15,269 nt of DNA from Paludibacteraceae bacterium (GCA_016302585.1 JAEDNI010000040.1:1-15269), one strand, 5' to 3'; counted from the first letter of the stretch, positions 5,256 to 12,984 are shown. Numbers and translations: made by a program. The notes: generated from the sequence alone by a model not told the origin.

Positions 5256-7526
5256 TTAATTAAGTTTCTTCCACTTTCCCTCACCGGTCTTATCAATCCT
5301 TCCCATCTTTTTCCATCGGCAAAGCAGACTATTCACACTCGTACTGCTCACGCTCTGACCTTTCTTGGCTCTGAGTTTGATGAGATCGCCGGTCGTGAAC
5401 TCTTTATCCAGCAGCCCCAGTAGCGAACTGGCGGCACCGCGCTCACCACTCGTTACCTCCAGATTCGAGGTCAACTCTTGTTCCATCTGCTCGCCCCAGA
5501 GTTCCATCTGGTTCCTGAACACGTACTCGGCGACCCACTCAGCGAACTCGCCAACCGTCTTCGTCCACTTATGCCCTTCCAGCAACCAGCAGAGTATCCC
5601 GGCACGAAAACCAATCACAGCACTACGCCTGCGCAATGTGTCGGCAGCATGACTATCGGCATCAATCGCCTGTTGCCTTTTCGCCTCCAGCCACGCACCA
5701 ATCACCTTGCCCACTTGCGGACAACTCACTATGCCTTGCTCCGTATCCAATACTCTCGCCCAACGGACAATCTCCTCACGCTCTGCATCGCTATACGGAG
5801 CAAAAACAGGTATCTCCGAGAAACTTGTATCCGGCAGTTGCGCAAAGCAAACACGCGTCGCCAAACCGTTCTCCAGATCCTTGAAAAATCGCTTCATCGA
5901 GTTCGGCGTACCGGTCATCAGCAGGTTGTAATACACTGCGATATGTGCGCTAAAACTCGCATCACTCATATACGCCTGACCATATTCCGCGTTATCGAAA
6001 GCCAGTCGGTAGATGTCTGACTTCTGACTCCACACGCCCGCGCGCTCGCTCTTAACTAAGGTGTCCATCTCCTCACCGATACCAATCAAGTGTTTCCCCT
6101 CGCTATAAGTCAGCAGTTGCAACAGCTTTGCAATCGAGATAGCCACACCGTTATTTCTCGGACACGCCCTTGGATCTTGTGGCTGGTTTTTGCTGTTCTT
6201 GCTGGCACGCAGCGCCTCCTTATACGCCTGTTCTTTCTCTCTTTCCACCTGATCCTGCTCGTTGATGGGAGTTAGTAGCAGGTCGATGGGTTTGCGGATA
6301 AAGCTCTTACCACTCGCCGCCGGGGCCGTGATACATGAGAAGAATGATAGCGACTGCACTTGTCTGTCCAGATACTCAAAGCGAATCCTCGTGGCCAATG
6401 TCCCCAGCACTGGCAAACTGGCAATCACCATCGCCGGTCGGTATTCCTGAGGCAATCTCCTACAGATGATTTGTAGCAATTTCGGTAGAGCCGGCATCGG
6501 CATATCGGTTGCTTTACCCATCGTGGTTCGTGCGTTATCCATCGTACATTTCTCGCACAATGCCACCGCTGCCTGTACCACCGTCGGCACCGTCATCTTT
6601 CTCGGTCTTCCCAACGCAGAATGAATGGCTTGCTTTCGTTCCTCGACTGCCAGCCCAAAGTCCGGCAATACACGTAGCATCAACGCTGCATCGAAGTCGC
6701 AGATGTATCGCATGTAGTTCGCCAGCGAGAAATATACGGTGTTTCGCTCTCCCTGAACGGCTCCGCCATTGCTACCAATAGATGTCATCAACTGATCCAC
6801 AATCTCAGAGTAGGGGATTCCTTTGAAGCATAGTTCTTCCGCTCCGGCTATTTGTGCGTCGCCTTTTAAGGCGGCGTCCCACTCCGGATTAGCATTGCGG
6901 TCTGGAATCTCCGGAGCTGCCGGTTCTTTGTGCACTTCCGCGCCATTATTGGCATGGTGTTCTGCTTCTTCCTCGCTCTGGAAGAACAGCACCTGCTCAT
7001 CCATATACAGCACATACGCTCTCGGACTGACAAAACTTAGTCGGGCATAGTCCTTGGTGACTGCATCATAGTTCTCTATATTGAACTCCTGCGCAATACG
7101 TGCCTGCGCCTCCGGAATCGTCTCACCGTCCTGCATCTCGCCTACAATGCGCAGTCCTTTCGTGCTCGGCGTGATGCCAATATACGCTACACGCTTCTCC
7201 TTCAGCCAAGCATCGTACTCTGGCTTATACCACGCCGAGAACCATGCATGGGGATCGGCAACATGATCCACATCCAGCATGGCGAGTCCACTTGGCACCG
7301 CACCGGTCGCTTTACGCTTGTCGTCCTCAAATCGTTGTGCATGCCAGCAGAATCCGGGCAGCTGTCGTTTGAGTTTACTGCGCTGCTCGTCATCGATTGT
7401 TTTGGCGATACGTGCGCAGATGGTTTTTACTCGCTCGCTATCGAGCATTTCGTTGAATTTCTCCGGAGAGCACGGAATTGCCGTGCTCACGCCGGTCTTC
7501 TCTTGAATACAAAATCTTGCTATCAT
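5256..7526 (-). CDS. BT4734-like / DUF3987 primase-helicase-like protein
   Basis: This 756-residue protein combines an N-terminal BT4734-like (VirE N-terminal) domain, about residues 30-190, with a DUF3987 ATPase domain, about 340-650. In the first part, LDVDHV (D85, D87) and the following STKGLRIVG block resemble the metal-binding hDhD and nucleotide-binding motifs of archaeo-eukaryotic-type primases; this link is inferred. In the second, a Walker A APAASGKS is at 401-408 and a Walker B-like IGIGEEMD at about 481-488. A C-terminal stretch after about 690 looks like a winged-helix tail. Such proteins are common in Bacteroidales phage-like and integrated elements and probably serve element replication. 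It is the last gene of a four-gene minus operon, with a 1-base gap from its neighbour. The frame is intact. Confidence 0.85.
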   Translation of the reverse strand: MIARFCIQEKTGVSTAIPCSPEKFNEMLDSERVKTICARIAKTIDDEQRSKLKRQLPGFCWHAQRFEDDKRKATGAVPSGLAMLDVDHVADPHAWFSAWYKPEYDAWLKEKRVAYIGITPSTKGLRIVGEMQDGETIPEAQARIAQEFNIENYDAVTKDYARLSFVSPRAYVLYMDEQVLFFQSEEEAEHHANNGAEVHKEPAAPEIPDRNANPEWDAALKGDAQIAGAEELCFKGIPYSEIVDQLMTSIGSNGGAVQGERNTVYFSLANYMRYICDFDAALMLRVLPDFGLAVEERKQAIHSALGRPRKMTVPTVVQAAVALCEKCTMDNARTTMGKATDMPMPALPKLLQIICRRLPQEYRPAMVIASLPVLGTLATRIRFEYLDRQVQSLSFFSCITAPAASGKSFIRKPIDLLLTPINEQDQVEREKEQAYKEALRASKNSKNQPQDPRACPRNNGVAISIAKLLQLLTYSEGKHLIGIGEEMDTLVKSERAGVWSQKSDIYRLAFDNAEYGQAYMSDASFSAHIAVYYNLLMTGTPNSMKRFFKDLENGLATRVCFAQLPDTSFSEIPVFAPYSDAEREEIVRWARVLDTEQGIVSCPQVGKVIGAWLEAKRQQAIDADSHAADTLRRRSAVIGFRAGILCWLLEGHKWTKTVGEFAEWVAEYVFRNQMELWGEQMEQELTSNLEVTSGERGAASSLLGLLDKEFTTGDLIKLRAKKGQSVSSTSVNSLLCRWKKMGRIDKTGEGKWKKLN

Positions 7527-7527
7527 A

Positions 7528-7899
7528 TTACTCTCTTTCTCGATAATGGTTTATTACTACATTGGCTGACTTGTCGGCATTCCAACGCCCTTTGCTGCGT
7601 GTCCATTCGCATCCGACTTCATGAATCTCCTCATGCTCCTCCGGATAGAGTTTCCTTTGACGACGAGCCTTCTTCTTCACAGCCGCAAGCATTTCCTGCC
7701 ACTGTTCCTCGCTGACCTCTACCGTCTCTATCCGACAAGGGTCAAACTGGTCGCAGTCCACCATCCACGGATGCATCGTCATTCGGCAATGGGTCTTCAG
7801 CGGACCGTTGAACCCACGCACTTTCCCCGTCTCCGTGTACCAAGGGCAGGCGCTACTGCACTTCGCGCCGCCCTTACGTGCTGCAATTAGCAGAGGCAT
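7528..7899 (-). CDS. Unrecognised Cys-rich small protein of the DUF3987 operon
   Basis: This 123-residue protein is of unknown family. The N-terminal half carries C14, C18, C38, H43, C49 and C55 in KCSSACPWY...HCRMTMHPWMVDC, which could bind zinc or an iron-sulphur cluster. The middle is a basic helical run (AAVKKKARRQRKLYPEE), followed by an acidic/His stretch and CEWTRSKGRW. It overlaps the upstream gene by 13 bases and ends 1 base before the DUF3987 start, so translation is probably coupled. A role in element replication or regulation is possible from context only. Confidence 0.75.
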   Translation of the reverse strand: MPLLIAARKGGAKCSSACPWYTETGKVRGFNGPLKTHCRMTMHPWMVDCDQFDPCRIETVEVSEEQWQEMLAAVKKKARRQRKLYPEEHEEIHEVGCEWTRSKGRWNADKSANVVINHYRERE

Positions 7900-8252
7900 T
7901 TTTCAACCTCCTCCTGTAGGTTCATGTTGCACACGTTCTCACCCATCACCTCAATCTCCTGCGCCAGCATATCCGCCAGCTCAGCAGCATTGCGGTACTC
8001 GTCGTGATGGATATAGAACTCTACCTTCACGTGTCGCGAGTTCACCGTCATCTTGCCGTGCTTGGTTCTGTCCACCAGACGCCAGTGCAACTCCGGATGC
8101 TCCACGTACATACGCACGCCTTTTTCTATAAAGGTAAAATGTTCGCCGTCCTGATCCATCATCAGTTTACCATTTCTTACCTCGTTCTCTTGAATGTCTT
8201 TCGACACCATCTCCGTGGTCAAATCCACGCACAAATAATTTTGTTTTTTCAT
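7887..8252 (-). CDS. Unrecognised small protein of the DUF3987 operon
   Basis: This 121-residue hypothetical protein begins MKKQNYLCVDLTTEMV. It has a mixed beta/alpha pattern with a predicted amphipathic helix near NAAELADMLAQEIEVMG and a Cys-containing C-terminus (VEKCLC). No signal peptide or membrane segment is seen. The start overlaps the upstream stop as ATGA, and its end overlaps the next start by 13 bases. Both overlaps mark it as a real member of the operon. I cannot assign a function. Confidence 0.72.
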   Translation of the reverse strand: MKKQNYLCVDLTTEMVSKDIQENEVRNGKLMMDQDGEHFTFIEKGVRMYVEHPELHWRLVDRTKHGKMTVNSRHVKVEFYIHHDEYRNAAELADMLAQEIEVMGENVCNMNLQEEVEKCLC

Positions 8253-8641
8253 AGTTCGGTTGCATCAATAAAGTTAGACATAGGTTGAAGAAGGCTGTCC
8301 GGACGGAGATATTCCGTGTCCGTGTACTGTGGTTCAAAGTGGTCAAGCTCAGTTGTCCATCCCCTGAAGCAGGCTTTGTACTGTCTGACGCACAAGGTCA
8401 TTAGTTCCATACCACGTTGGCAATAGCCCTTCCAAAGCTCGCGGCTATAACCTTTACCGATAAAGATAATCACCCGCAGGTGCAGGTAATCTTTCTCACG
8501 AAATTCCTTCACAAATGGCCAGTACCGTAGATGTTCGCGGGCATCCATCAGCGCCCGTCTGGTTGGTGCAGAGAGCGTCATCTCTGCCAGCCCGGTTCCA
8601 CTGTTCCGCCAGTGGTCAATTGGATAATAATTTTTTCTCAT
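8249..8641 (-). CDS. Unrecognised first protein of the DUF3987 operon
   Basis: This 130-residue hypothetical protein begins MRKNYYPIDHWRNSGTGLAEM. It is basic and aromatic-rich, with FREKDYLHLRVIIFIGKGYSRELW in the middle and Cys residues in GYCQRGMELMTLCVRQYKAC. It is the first gene of the four-gene minus operon and overlaps the second by the 4-base ATGA. A TAnnTTTG element lies about 55 bases upstream. The family is unknown, and no transmembrane segment or clear DNA-binding motif was identified. Confidence 0.72.
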   Translation of the reverse strand: MRKNYYPIDHWRNSGTGLAEMTLSAPTRRALMDAREHLRYWPFVKEFREKDYLHLRVIIFIGKGYSRELWKGYCQRGMELMTLCVRQYKACFRGWTTELDHFEPQYTDTEYLRPDSLLQPMSNFIDATEL

Positions 8642-8695
8642 AAATTAGTAATTTTTACAGTCACATCCGGAACTATTTCCGAACGTTTTCGACTG

Positions 8696-8703
8696 CAAAA
8701 TTA
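8696..8703 (-). promoter_or_regulatory. Probable -7 element for the DUF3987 operon
   Basis: The complement reads TAATTTTG, matching TAnnTTTG, about 55 bases before the first gene of the minus operon. The only nearby -33 candidate is a TTG (complement of 8721-8723) at a short 17-base spacing. The match is therefore partial. Confidence 0.4.
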
Positions 8704-8707
8704 CCAA

Positions 8708-8915
8708 AGACTCAATGCCTCAACGAGTATTTATCACCCAAGTTGAGTCTTCTGCCATCCAAGCCTTTTAACATGCTGTGTATCAACGGACTATGCGAGT
8801 AAAAACCTTTCTTTTTTTTGCTTATTAAGACTGAGTCTCGCTTTGAGTCCCGACCTTCTGAGTATGACATCAAATACAGCCATCTCCTGTAATACACTGC
8901 CAAAATGGCAGACTC
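8708..8915. promoter_or_regulatory. Cluster of AGACTC/GAGTCT sites between divergent operons
   Basis: Five occurrences of one short word lie in about 210 bases: AGACTCAA at 8708-8715, its exact complement TTGAGTCT at 8743-8750, the palindrome AGACT-G-AGTCT at 8828-8838, TTGAGTC at 8843-8849, and AGACTC at 8910-8915. They sit between the divergent DUF3987 and TcmP operons, and the first is beside the minus -7 element. An operator array is the natural guess, but no regulator gene is seen nearby. The rest of 8642-8965 shows no convincing gene. Confidence 0.4.
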
Positions 8916-8942
8916 TGTTTAACGGCACAGATTTTGTCTATT

Positions 8943-8950
8943 TATTTTTG
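8943..8950 (+). promoter_or_regulatory. Probable -7 element for the TcmP operon
   Basis: TATTTTTG matches TAnnTTTG 15 bases before the start codon of the first gene of the plus operon, so the leader would be very short. There is no clean TTTG at 19-21 bases upstream; GTTTAA near 8917-8922 is the closest. No Shine-Dalgarno is visible, as is common in Bacteroidetes. Confidence 0.4.
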
Positions 8951-8965
8951 TAAAAATAATTTCGT

Positions 8966-9502
8966 ATGGCCAAGAAACCTTGTCGAGATCAATACATGAT
9001 TCGCTCGCTCTCTTATTATCAGGGTGAAGGCGGTATCTACAACGATCTCATTACATACCTGACCCAACTCCGTCGCCAGCCGCGTCATCGTGGTATGGCG
9101 GCTCCTACAGCGTTACTTAACGAGGCGTGTTACCAACTGGACTATAGCCAAACCCTTACTCCAGAGGAGGCTGAGGCACATATCGCTAAGCAGCCCGAAC
9201 TAATCCGTGAACTTATTCAGCGGATGCAGGATGGTCAGCGTCAGCAGCAAGCAGCCATGACCTTACAAGCCATCATCGACTATATCCTGGCGCACAAACA
9301 GTACCAGTTTGTCAATCAAATCATCAATATGCTCAAGGATATGGTCGGTCGTACTTGCTCCGAGGAGGAATACCAACAAATCCTCGCTGCCGAACAGAAA
9401 GTAATGGATAATAGCCAGATGGAGCTGCACAACCACAATCATATGCAGAACTGCAATGTCTTCCCTGGCATGGTCAATAATCCTCAATTCCAAACACGTT
9501 AA
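8966..9502 (+). CDS. Unrecognised helical protein with C-terminal NCNVF motif
   Basis: This 178-residue protein is the first gene of the TcmP operon. Residues 1-150 are predicted mostly helical and Gln-rich (RELIQRMQDGQRQQQAAM, IIDYILAHKQYQFVNQIINML), suggesting an oligomerising or scaffold protein. The last 30 residues switch to an Asn/His-rich low-complexity tail, ELHNHNHMQNCNVFPGMVNN, with MQNCNVFPG at 160-168. A near-identical motif opens the next gene product. The stop is 2 bases before the next start. No enzymatic motif, signal peptide or membrane segment is seen. The matching tail/head motifs suggest the two proteins contact each other or stem from a split gene. Confidence 0.75.
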   Translation: MAKKPCRDQYMIRSLSYYQGEGGIYNDLITYLTQLRRQPRHRGMAAPTALLNEACYQLDYSQTLTPEEAEAHIAKQPELIRELIQRMQDGQRQQQAAMTLQAIIDYILAHKQYQFVNQIINMLKDMVGRTCSEEEYQQILAAEQKVMDNSQMELHNHNHMQNCNVFPGMVNNPQFQTR

Positions 9503-9570
9503 CTATGGAAAACGAACCACAACAATCCCGCATCGTCAACAACAACGAGATGCACAACTGCAATGTCTTC
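9443..9570 (+). repeat. 21-bp direct repeat across the first gene junction of the TcmP operon
   Basis: Bases 9443-9463 and 9550-9570 differ at only one of 21 positions and are 107 bases apart. Both copies are read in the codon frame of their own gene, encoding M-Q/H-N-C-N-V-F. Recombination between them would delete the stop and start codons and fuse the two genes in frame. Confidence 0.7.
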
Positions 9571-10149
9571 ATGGGCGATTCCTATGGAGGCATTTTCCCG
9601 CTTCCCGGAGCGCAAGTCAATATTACGCAGAACCTTGGCCCGCAGAAAAAATCCACTCATACCGAAGGTAAAACCGAATCCGCTGACGACCGTCAATCTC
9701 GTAAAGAAGCGACTATCGCTGCACTCTGCAAACGGCTGGATTTTACGCCCGAAATGCTGGGTTACGATGAGCAGTGTCACAAACTTACTAACGAACGCAT
9801 CGCCCTTCTCCTGCGCCGTTGTCTTGGTATGTCTTCTATTCCGCCCAAAGAGGAGTTCCGTCCTGTTATGGAGAAACTATGGGTGTTGTTGATCGACGAA
9901 CGCAACCAGTGTAGCAAAGTCGCTGGCGAACTCTATTTCCGTCAGACGGTACTCAATCTTATTGGCTATTTTGTAGGCGAAGAACTCCTAACCGGTGCTC
10001 CTCGTGACATTGCTCGTGCTATCTTTCCCGATACTGATACCAATACGGCTAAGAATATCTCACGTGGTATCTCCTCTCCCGTTTTTCCTGAGGGACTTTC
10101 CGATATGTTGGACTTTTATATTACCAAGTTGAACAATGGCGAATTCTAA
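9505..10149 (+). CDS. Unrecognised protein with N-terminal NCNVF motif and helical domain
   Basis: This 214-residue protein is the second gene of the operon. Residues 11-42 form a Gly/Asn-rich, beta-prone segment, MHNCNVFMGDSYGGIF followed by PLPGAQVNI, with MHNCNVFMG at 16-24 mirroring the tail of the upstream protein. Similar N-terminal tags recur in Bacteroidales accessory proteins, as I remember; this is unverified. A charged linker (about 43-70) leads to a helical domain of about 140 residues (SRKEATIAALCKRLDF through DMLDFYITKLNN) of no family I recognise. It overlaps the downstream tcmP gene by 14 bases, indicating coupled translation. A role as oligomerising scaffold or sensor for the TcmP proteins is possible but unproven. 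Confidence 0.75.
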   Translation: MENEPQQSRIVNNNEMHNCNVFMGDSYGGIFPLPGAQVNITQNLGPQKKSTHTEGKTESADDRQSRKEATIAALCKRLDFTPEMLGYDEQCHKLTNERIALLLRRCLGMSSIPPKEEFRPVMEKLWVLLIDERNQCSKVAGELYFRQTVLNLIGYFVGEELLTGAPRDIARAIFPDTDTNTAKNISRGISSPVFPEGLSDMLDFYITKLNNGEF

Positions 10150-11062
10150 TTCTACACAACATAAAGGATGGGGAGGTAACTGGACTGAAGAGAAACTGGA
10201 TTGCTTCGAGAAGTACGTCAAGGCATATCTTACGATTATGAATAAATATCGTGAGAAGTACAACTGGGGACTGTTCTATTTTGATGGATTTGCTGGTTGT
10301 GGTGATCGCGAGACCTCGTGCGAGGATGAGAAATCAGCTTCGCTTTTTGGCGACGAACTTTCCGATACGCAGGAACTCCGGGTTTATCAAGGAGCAGCTG
10401 AGCGTGTTATCAAGATAGAGAAGGATATGCGCGGCTTCGATTATTACTACTTCATTGATAAGTTTGAGGAGAATCTGACGCGTCTCGAACTCAAATTGGC
10501 GCAATATGAATCCCAAGGACGAAAGATCTTTCGCCCGGGAGAGGCTAATGCAGAAATCCTACACATGGCGGACTATCTTAGGGATCATCCAAAATCAAAA
10601 GTTCTATGCTTACTCGATCCCTTTGGTATGAATATCAAGTGGGACTCCATTGTCGCCATGGCTGGCAATGGATTAGACTTGTGGATTTTAGTGCCAACGG
10701 GAAGTATTGTCAATCGCCTTATCCAGAACAACGGCAAATTGCGTTATCCCGAGAAATTGGAGGAATTTTTTGGACTACCGGCACAAGAAATCCATGACCG
10801 TTTCTTCCATGTCGAGAAAATACCGGGTGACCTGTTCTCTGCCGAGCACGAGGAGGTTCGCAAAGTCAAGAATGTCATCCACGAGATTGCTCAACTCTAC
10901 AATGAGCAACTGGGGAAGATATTCTCTTATGTCACTCCGGAACCGCTTGCTATGTACAATAGTCGCGGGCTGCCTATCTTCCATTTCGTTTGTGCATCCA
11001 ACAACGAAACCGCCGTTAAAATCGCCCACCAGATTATCGCTAAAAAACAATCGAAGAAATGA
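10136..11062 (+). CDS. tcmP: Three-Cys-motif partner protein TcmP, copy A
   Basis: The 308-residue protein has the hallmark N-terminus of the TcmP family, KGWGGNWTEEKLDCFEKYVKAY, followed by a Rossmann-like loop FDGFAGCGD (D50) and LLDPFGMNIKW (D161). These resemble AdoMet-binding and active-site strands of methyltransferases, but no activity is established to my knowledge. TcmP genes typically sit beside genes for DUF5131 proteins, which is the case here three genes on. The start overlaps the upstream gene by 14 bases and the stop overlaps the second tcmP as ATGA. The length is normal. It probably acts in the cytoplasm on nucleic acid or a small molecule; the substrate is unknown. Confidence 0.87.
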   Translation: MANSNSTQHKGWGGNWTEEKLDCFEKYVKAYLTIMNKYREKYNWGLFYFDGFAGCGDRETSCEDEKSASLFGDELSDTQELRVYQGAAERVIKIEKDMRGFDYYYFIDKFEENLTRLELKLAQYESQGRKIFRPGEANAEILHMADYLRDHPKSKVLCLLDPFGMNIKWDSIVAMAGNGLDLWILVPTGSIVNRLIQNNGKLRYPEKLEEFFGLPAQEIHDRFFHVEKIPGDLFSAEHEEVRKVKNVIHEIAQLYNEQLGKIFSYVTPEPLAMYNSRGLPIFHFVCASNNETAVKIAHQIIAKKQSKK

Positions 11063-12222
11063 GCCGTAAAGCCGCACAAAATACTCAATTGGCACACTCG
11101 CTCGCTAAGGTGCAATTTTACGAAACTTTCCTCAATAAATACTTGAGGATGCTGCTCAGTATGTCCAATATCGATGAGGTTAATATCTATGATGTATTCT
11201 GCGGACGTGGTGTGTACGAGAATGGCACAGAAGGTAGTTCTCTTCGTGCTCTGTCCATCGTCAATTCAATTCTTGCGGAAAAGAAATCTGCCCCCCATGT
11301 GACGCTCTACCTCAATGATATTAAGCGCGAACACACTGAGTCTGTGCGCAATTGTATTAACAGCAAAAATGAAATTACAGCTTGTTCTATTCGATTCTCC
11401 AACTCAGATGCACTCGAATTGATGCAATCCCTTGTTCATCAATGGCGGTTCTCGCATAATTATAAGAAACGTAACATCCTATTTATTGATCCCTATGGCT
11501 ATAAGGCTATCGACCCCAAGGTGCTACGTTCATTGGTGATGGACTGCCACGCAGATGTACTCCTTTTCCTGCCTGTATCGTTTATGTATCGTTTTACTGA
11601 GTATTCATTTCACGAAGATGCATCTAATGGAGCTAAACCAATTCGAGCATTTATAGAATCCTTCTTTCCTAACGAACATCCTATTCATCAAGCCGGATTA
11701 GGTGTACACCAGTACATTAATTACCTTACTGAAGCTTTCTCGTTTGGCTATCAGTGTTACTCTGCTAGTTATCATATTGAGCGAAATGATCATAACTATT
11801 TCTCTTTGTTTTATATGTCGCAGTCGCTTATGGGATTTGAAAAGGTCATCGAGGCTAAGTGGGAATTGGATGAGCAGAATGGTTGCGGTTTCAAACTACC
11901 TCCTAAAATGCGTGACTTGTTTGAGGAGCAATGGAAATATGAACGGCAGAAGGAAATGTATCACAAATTACAAATTCTACTCACAGGATTATTTACTTCT
12001 GCATGTTCGCGAATAACGAATGCTACCATCTATAAGTTTGTACTACAACATGAGTTCTTGCCAAGACATGCAAAACTTATTCTATCAGAAATGCAAAAAA
12101 GCGGATGTTTAGAGTGTTATAAGATGGATACTGGAGAGCAAGCACCGAAAGGCTCCTTCTATCTAAATTACCGATACTATTCCAAACCATGTGCTGTATT
12201 TGCATATAGAGTGGCAGCATAA
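11059..12222 (+). CDS. tcmP: Three-Cys-motif partner protein TcmP, copy B, with C-terminal winged-helix-like region
   Basis: This 387-residue second TcmP differs strongly from copy A but keeps the same landmarks: IYDVFCGRGVYENGTEGSS (D45) and NILFIDPYGYKAI (D144). It carries about 110 extra C-terminal residues. In these, TNATIYKFVLQHEFLPRHAKLILSEM followed by QKSGCLEC looks like a winged helix-turn-helix, suggesting nucleic-acid binding; this is inference from pattern. It starts within the stop codon of copy A (ATGA), so the two proteins are probably made in fixed ratio and may form a heterodimer. A DUF5131 gene follows after 27 bases. The family call is from motif recognition, not a search. 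Confidence 0.83.
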   Translation: MSRKAAQNTQLAHSLAKVQFYETFLNKYLRMLLSMSNIDEVNIYDVFCGRGVYENGTEGSSLRALSIVNSILAEKKSAPHVTLYLNDIKREHTESVRNCINSKNEITACSIRFSNSDALELMQSLVHQWRFSHNYKKRNILFIDPYGYKAIDPKVLRSLVMDCHADVLLFLPVSFMYRFTEYSFHEDASNGAKPIRAFIESFFPNEHPIHQAGLGVHQYINYLTEAFSFGYQCYSASYHIERNDHNYFSLFYMSQSLMGFEKVIEAKWELDEQNGCGFKLPPKMRDLFEEQWKYERQKEMYHKLQILLTGLFTSACSRITNATIYKFVLQHEFLPRHAKLILSEMQKSGCLECYKMDTGEQAPKGSFYLNYRYYSKPCAVFAYRVAA

Positions 12223-12249
12223 TAAACTGAAATGATATTTAACTGAATT

Positions 12250-12984
12250 ATGAGAACAACAAAAATAGAATGGACAGAACGTACATGGAATCCCGTCACT
12301 GGCTGCACCAAGCAGTCTGCCGGATGTGCACACTGCTATGCAGAGACCATGGCTCGTCGCCTCACCGCGATGGGGATGCCTAAGTACGCCAATGGCTTCC
12401 AGCCAACCATTCACCCCGAAGACCTCGACGAACCGCGTCATTGGCGAACTGGCTGCAATATCTTTGTCTGCTCCATGTCCGACCTCTTTCATCCCGATGT
12501 GCCGTTCGAGTTTATAGACCAAGTCATGCAGACCATCCGTGAGACGCCTCAACACCGTTATCAACTTCTTACCAAACGTGCCGAACGCATGGCCGAGTAT
12601 TTCGCCAATCATCCGGTACCACGTAACGCATGGCTCGGTGTCACTGTCGAATGCGTCAATACCAAACCACGTATGGATGCCCTGCGTGCTATTCATTGCC
12701 AATCCGTCAAGTTCCTCAGTTGTGAACCGCTACTCGAAGACCTTGGCGAGATGGACTTCACCGACATCGATTGGGTGATTGTCGGTGGCGAAAGCGGACC
12801 GATTGCACGCCCTATGAATCCCGACTGGGTGCGCAATCTTCGTGCTCAGGCCGAGGCGCAACACACCGCCTTCTTCTTCAAGCAGTGGGGAACCTATGGC
12901 GCAGATGGGGTCAAGCGTTCTAAACACGCAAACGGCAAACTCCTTGACGGACAGATCGTCCAACAGATGCCTCGCCGCAGATAG
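12250..12984 (+). CDS. DUF5131 / phage Gp37-Gp68 family protein (three-Cys-motif)
   Basis: The 244-residue protein shows the family hallmark WTERTWNPVTGC followed by C19-X6-C26-X2-C29 (CTKQSAGCAHCYAE). The CX2C end of this cluster resembles radical-SAM iron-sulphur sites, though the X6 spacing is not canonical. Other family marks are CSMSDLFH, VTVE, a VGGESGP loop, and the C-terminal FFFKQWG. The family occurs in phages and mobile elements, and TcmP takes its name from its pairing with it. A radical-based modification or repair of nucleic acid, with the TcmP proteins as partners, is a reasonable hypothesis but unproven. It is the last gene of the operon. The length is typical and no key cysteine is missing. 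Confidence 0.9.
   Translation: MRTTKIEWTERTWNPVTGCTKQSAGCAHCYAETMARRLTAMGMPKYANGFQPTIHPEDLDEPRHWRTGCNIFVCSMSDLFHPDVPFEFIDQVMQTIRETPQHRYQLLTKRAERMAEYFANHPVPRNAWLGVTVECVNTKPRMDALRAIHCQSVKFLSCEPLLEDLGEMDFTDIDWVIVGGESGPIARPMNPDWVRNLRAQAEAQHTAFFFKQWGTYGADGVKRSKHANGKLLDGQIVQQMPRRR

Noticed and set aside
5478..6020. 180-residue plus-strand reading frame
   Set aside because: It is antisense to the DUF3987 gene and has no family-like motif; the minus frame carries Walker A and B motifs.
7248..7715. 155-residue plus-strand reading frame
   Set aside because: It runs antisense across the junction of two coupled minus-strand genes and has low-quality composition.
8708..8915. CRISPR array
   Set aside because: The repeated word is only 6-8 bases, in both orientations and at irregular spacing, and no cas genes are present.
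12163..12702. 179-residue minus-strand reading frame
   Set aside because: It is antisense to the well-supported DUF5131 gene.
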